This document shows, in pieces, positions 61,962 to 64,000 of a DNA stretch of 64,000 nucleotides. Under the pieces are notes generated by a model. It did not search any database, was not told the origin of the DNA, and worked only from the letters and a program-made list of their open reading frames with translations. The DNA comes from Paragordius varius (Eukaryota > Nematomorpha), in the NCBI GenBank assembly GCA_964247055.1, contig OZ176053.1, forward strand, positions 3,968,001 through 4,032,000, given 5' to 3'. How positions within the stretch are numbered: position 1 is the first letter of the stretch; the number at the start of each line of letters is the position of its first letter. Made by a program: the position numbers and the translations under genes.

Positions 61962-62528
61962 CACTTCGATTTAAATTGGGGTATCTAATACCCCAGACTA
62001 AATTTAAATTAGAATTTTAAAAAACTACTGAATGAAACGGTCCCAATTTAAATTTATGCTTCTATCCTGATAAAAATTATATAAATATGCCAATATATCT
62101 TCATAAAATTTTGTTAAAACCATCTCAAACTATTTCGACGCCATTTTTTTAAAAAAATTTTTTGCAAAATATCGTCTTCATTTAATTTTAAGGGTAAAAC
62201 TAAAGCTAAATTTTAATATAAATTACATCTAACATTGATAAAAATACAAAAAGCGGTTTATTGTGTATTTTTTTTAAATTTGCCATTTGACACATGTCAC
62301 GTTGACGAAATTTTACCTTTAGGTTTTAGCTTAAAATATTTAATATCAAATATTTTTGGATAAATTTTTTTTTAAATTTAGGTTTATTTATGTTATATAA
62401 GTGCAAAATTTTGCCATGGTTGCGATTCCTTCCATACTTTTTAAAGTATTTGATTTTAAACAAGCCTGGGGTATCCAACTACCCCAATTTGAATCAAAGG
62501 ACTAAAATGAGTGTGTTGTATCCAAGTG
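61962..62528 (+). mobile_element. TTAA-type element, family R3, copy
   Basis: Left CACTTCGATTTAAATTGGGG with palindrome GGGGTATCTAATACCCC; right, on the opposite strand, CACTTGGATACAACACACTC with palindrome ggggtagttggatacccc about 40 nt inside. TTAA follows at 62529-62532; the left flank is ATAA. It aligns in reverse to 20930-21499 over nearly the full length. Confidence 0.75.
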
Positions 62529-63165
62529 TTAAGCTTTCAAGTTGCATGTGCAAAAGCCAGATAATTATATCTTTAAAAAAGTGTTTAGTTTAATCGGGTT
62601 TGGAGTTGTCAATGCTTTTTATCAAATATAGGGAAAAAAGGTTTGATAATCTAACTTTTAATCAAAATACTATAAAAACTGTAGTTTATTTACAAGATTG
62701 ACCTCCGGTAAATATAAATACCTCAATATGTAATTGCGCACAAAAAAGTGAAAGATCATCAAGTGTTAATGAGAGGATGCGCTTTTTGCTATATTTCGGT
62801 TTTTTCCTGCTCCCTGCTATTTTTTACATAATAGTTTTATGGGTTTTTTAGTGCGAAGTTGTTGGGTTTTGGTGGCTCCCTCTCATATGTATGATTACAT
62901 TTACAGTTAATCACATCTTCTTTTAGACTTTGTAAGTTGACTCTTTTTTGTTTCTGCCTCTCGTTACCAGTCTTTAATTACATGGACTTAATCATATGTT
63001 ATTTAGGCTAGTCCGGTTTGCTCACAAAATAATATTAAGCTTTAGACTTACAATTAACGGTGAGCCATGGACTCATATTGAAACACATATCATGTCCTTG
63101 CAAATATACTATACAGACAATAATCCTTACTGAATATCTCAAACTCAAATACAAAAAACACCTAC
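62529..63165. other. Gene-free stretch between R3 and the unidentified exon
   Basis: Contains pyrimidine-rich, less AT-rich sequence at about 62800-63060 without a recognised gene. Confidence 0.35.
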
Positions 63166-63318
63166 CACCTCTTTATCATTATACAGTATGATGAAACTAC
63201 CGCATTCTCTCCAATCACCGTTTCTTTTTTCCCATAATAATTTCGAATCCATCACAAACAGTTTTTGCTTTTTGTAGACTGCGTAAAGAAGTGTTCTTTT
63301 CATGACATTGGCAACCAT
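63166..63318 (-). CDS. Unidentified coding exon (51 codons)
   Basis: A minus-strand ATG at 63318 opens MVANVMKRTLLYAVYKKQ and continues with LLWEKRNGDWRECGSFIILY to a good donor GTG|gtaggt at 63166/63165. Without splicing, the frame stops at 63145. Composition is clearly less AT-biased than the flanks and aromatic/charged residues are spread as in real protein. No family was recognised. It does not splice in phase directly to LIG4 exon 61465, so it is either the first exon of another minus-strand gene or linked to LIG4 through an unseen exon. Confidence 0.45.
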
Positions 63319-64000
63319 ATATTTGGTGAAATACCTCTATATAAAGCAATAATATGATGGCTTCACTTCTTGACTTCTAAAAAGAGTGTGAACAAAAACC
63401 TTAACTAGTTTTTGGATAAAAATTACCTGAAAATTTAATTATTAATTATTTCAACGTAATTTATTTATTTTAAGTAGTTTTAATATAGTAGTTTCTATTA
63501 TTGTTTTCATACAATCAACATTTAAAAAAATATTTGTTATCTCGCTCAGTGAAAATCGACTCTAATATTCAACTGGTTGTGTCTGGTATTGCTTTAATAA
63601 ATTAAACAAAATATGCTTGATAATTCTGAACGCATTTGTATGAAATTTAAATCATTTTTAGTTTCACATCATTAGAAAGTCCGAATTAATCCTAAAAATA
63701 TATATAGTGTTTTGGTCTTTAAACATTGATATATTGTTGGCATAGTTTAACAATTTTTCGGGATTCGATAATTTGTAAATTTTTATATTTTAAAAAATAC
63801 AGGTTTCTAATTTTAATATATCAATGTTGATTTGAAATCGAGACATAATAATAAAAATACTTGGATTTTTTAGTATAGAAAAATAATAAAAACAATCATT
63901 GACATGTTGTTAGATAAAGAACAAGAAATGTATGTTAATAAATATTTAATCACAATTATAAGTTGATAGAAATTAGAAACACATAGACCGAAAATTTTTG
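63319..64000. other. Gene-free AT-rich window end
   Basis: No coding, RNA or repeat feature recognised. Confidence 0.4.

Overview
The window is very AT-rich (well over 70% A+T by eye) animal nuclear DNA. Macoilin, a spliced AdipoR/PAQR protein, a rhodopsin-class GPCR, a bestrophin, an ALDH1/2-type dehydrogenase and DNA ligase IV all point to a metazoan. Several 22-31 nt spliceosomal introns occur near gene 5' ends, while 3' introns run to hundreds of bases. That 5'-short/3'-long polarity is known from schistosomes, so a flatworm or another small-intron lophotrochozoan (including mesozoans) is the best guess. The species cannot be named from the sequence.

Layout. 0-12 kb: the last three exons of an AdipoR/PAQR gene (+, 1322-2785), an intronless GPCR (-, 4827-6101), an intronless bestrophin (+, 8969-10513) and an intronless secreted protein or peptide precursor (-, 10841-11527). 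Between them lie a LINE relic and an old Ty3/Gypsy fossil. 12-22.8 kb is gene-free and built from layered repeats: terminal-inverted-repeat elements with 3-bp TWA duplications, TTAA-flanked short elements, a roughly 320-bp periodic repeat (R2), and a foldback-like repeat of about 0.4-kb units (R4). 22.9-27.2 kb: a complete 12-exon ALDH (+, 497 aa). 28-39.9 kb: repeats again, including a young 4.6-kb Ty3/Gypsy element inserted into an older DNA element with an exact 5-bp target duplication. 40.0-48.8 kb: a 13-exon macoilin gene (+) coding for about 1,629 aa, far longer than human macoilin (664 aa), with five consecutive introns of 22-27 nt. 52.0-61.5 kb: DNA ligase IV (-), 18 exons recovered. 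It keeps the catalytic core, the first BRCT and a likely XRCC4-binding clamp but has no visible second BRCT. A short unidentified coding exon (-) sits at 63.2-63.3 kb.

The genes are independent housekeeping or neuronal units and form no operon. Macoilin and LIG4 converge on a 3.2-kb spacer of repeats. The unusual points are the micro-introns, the enlarged macoilin, the shortened LIG4 C-terminus, relics of a duplicated exon and an inverted pair of 21-bp tandem arrays inside LIG4 introns, and short TTAA elements with palindromes just inside their ends. All exon structures were worked out by hand from splice signals, reading phase and remembered family sequences; none was confirmed by transcripts or searches.
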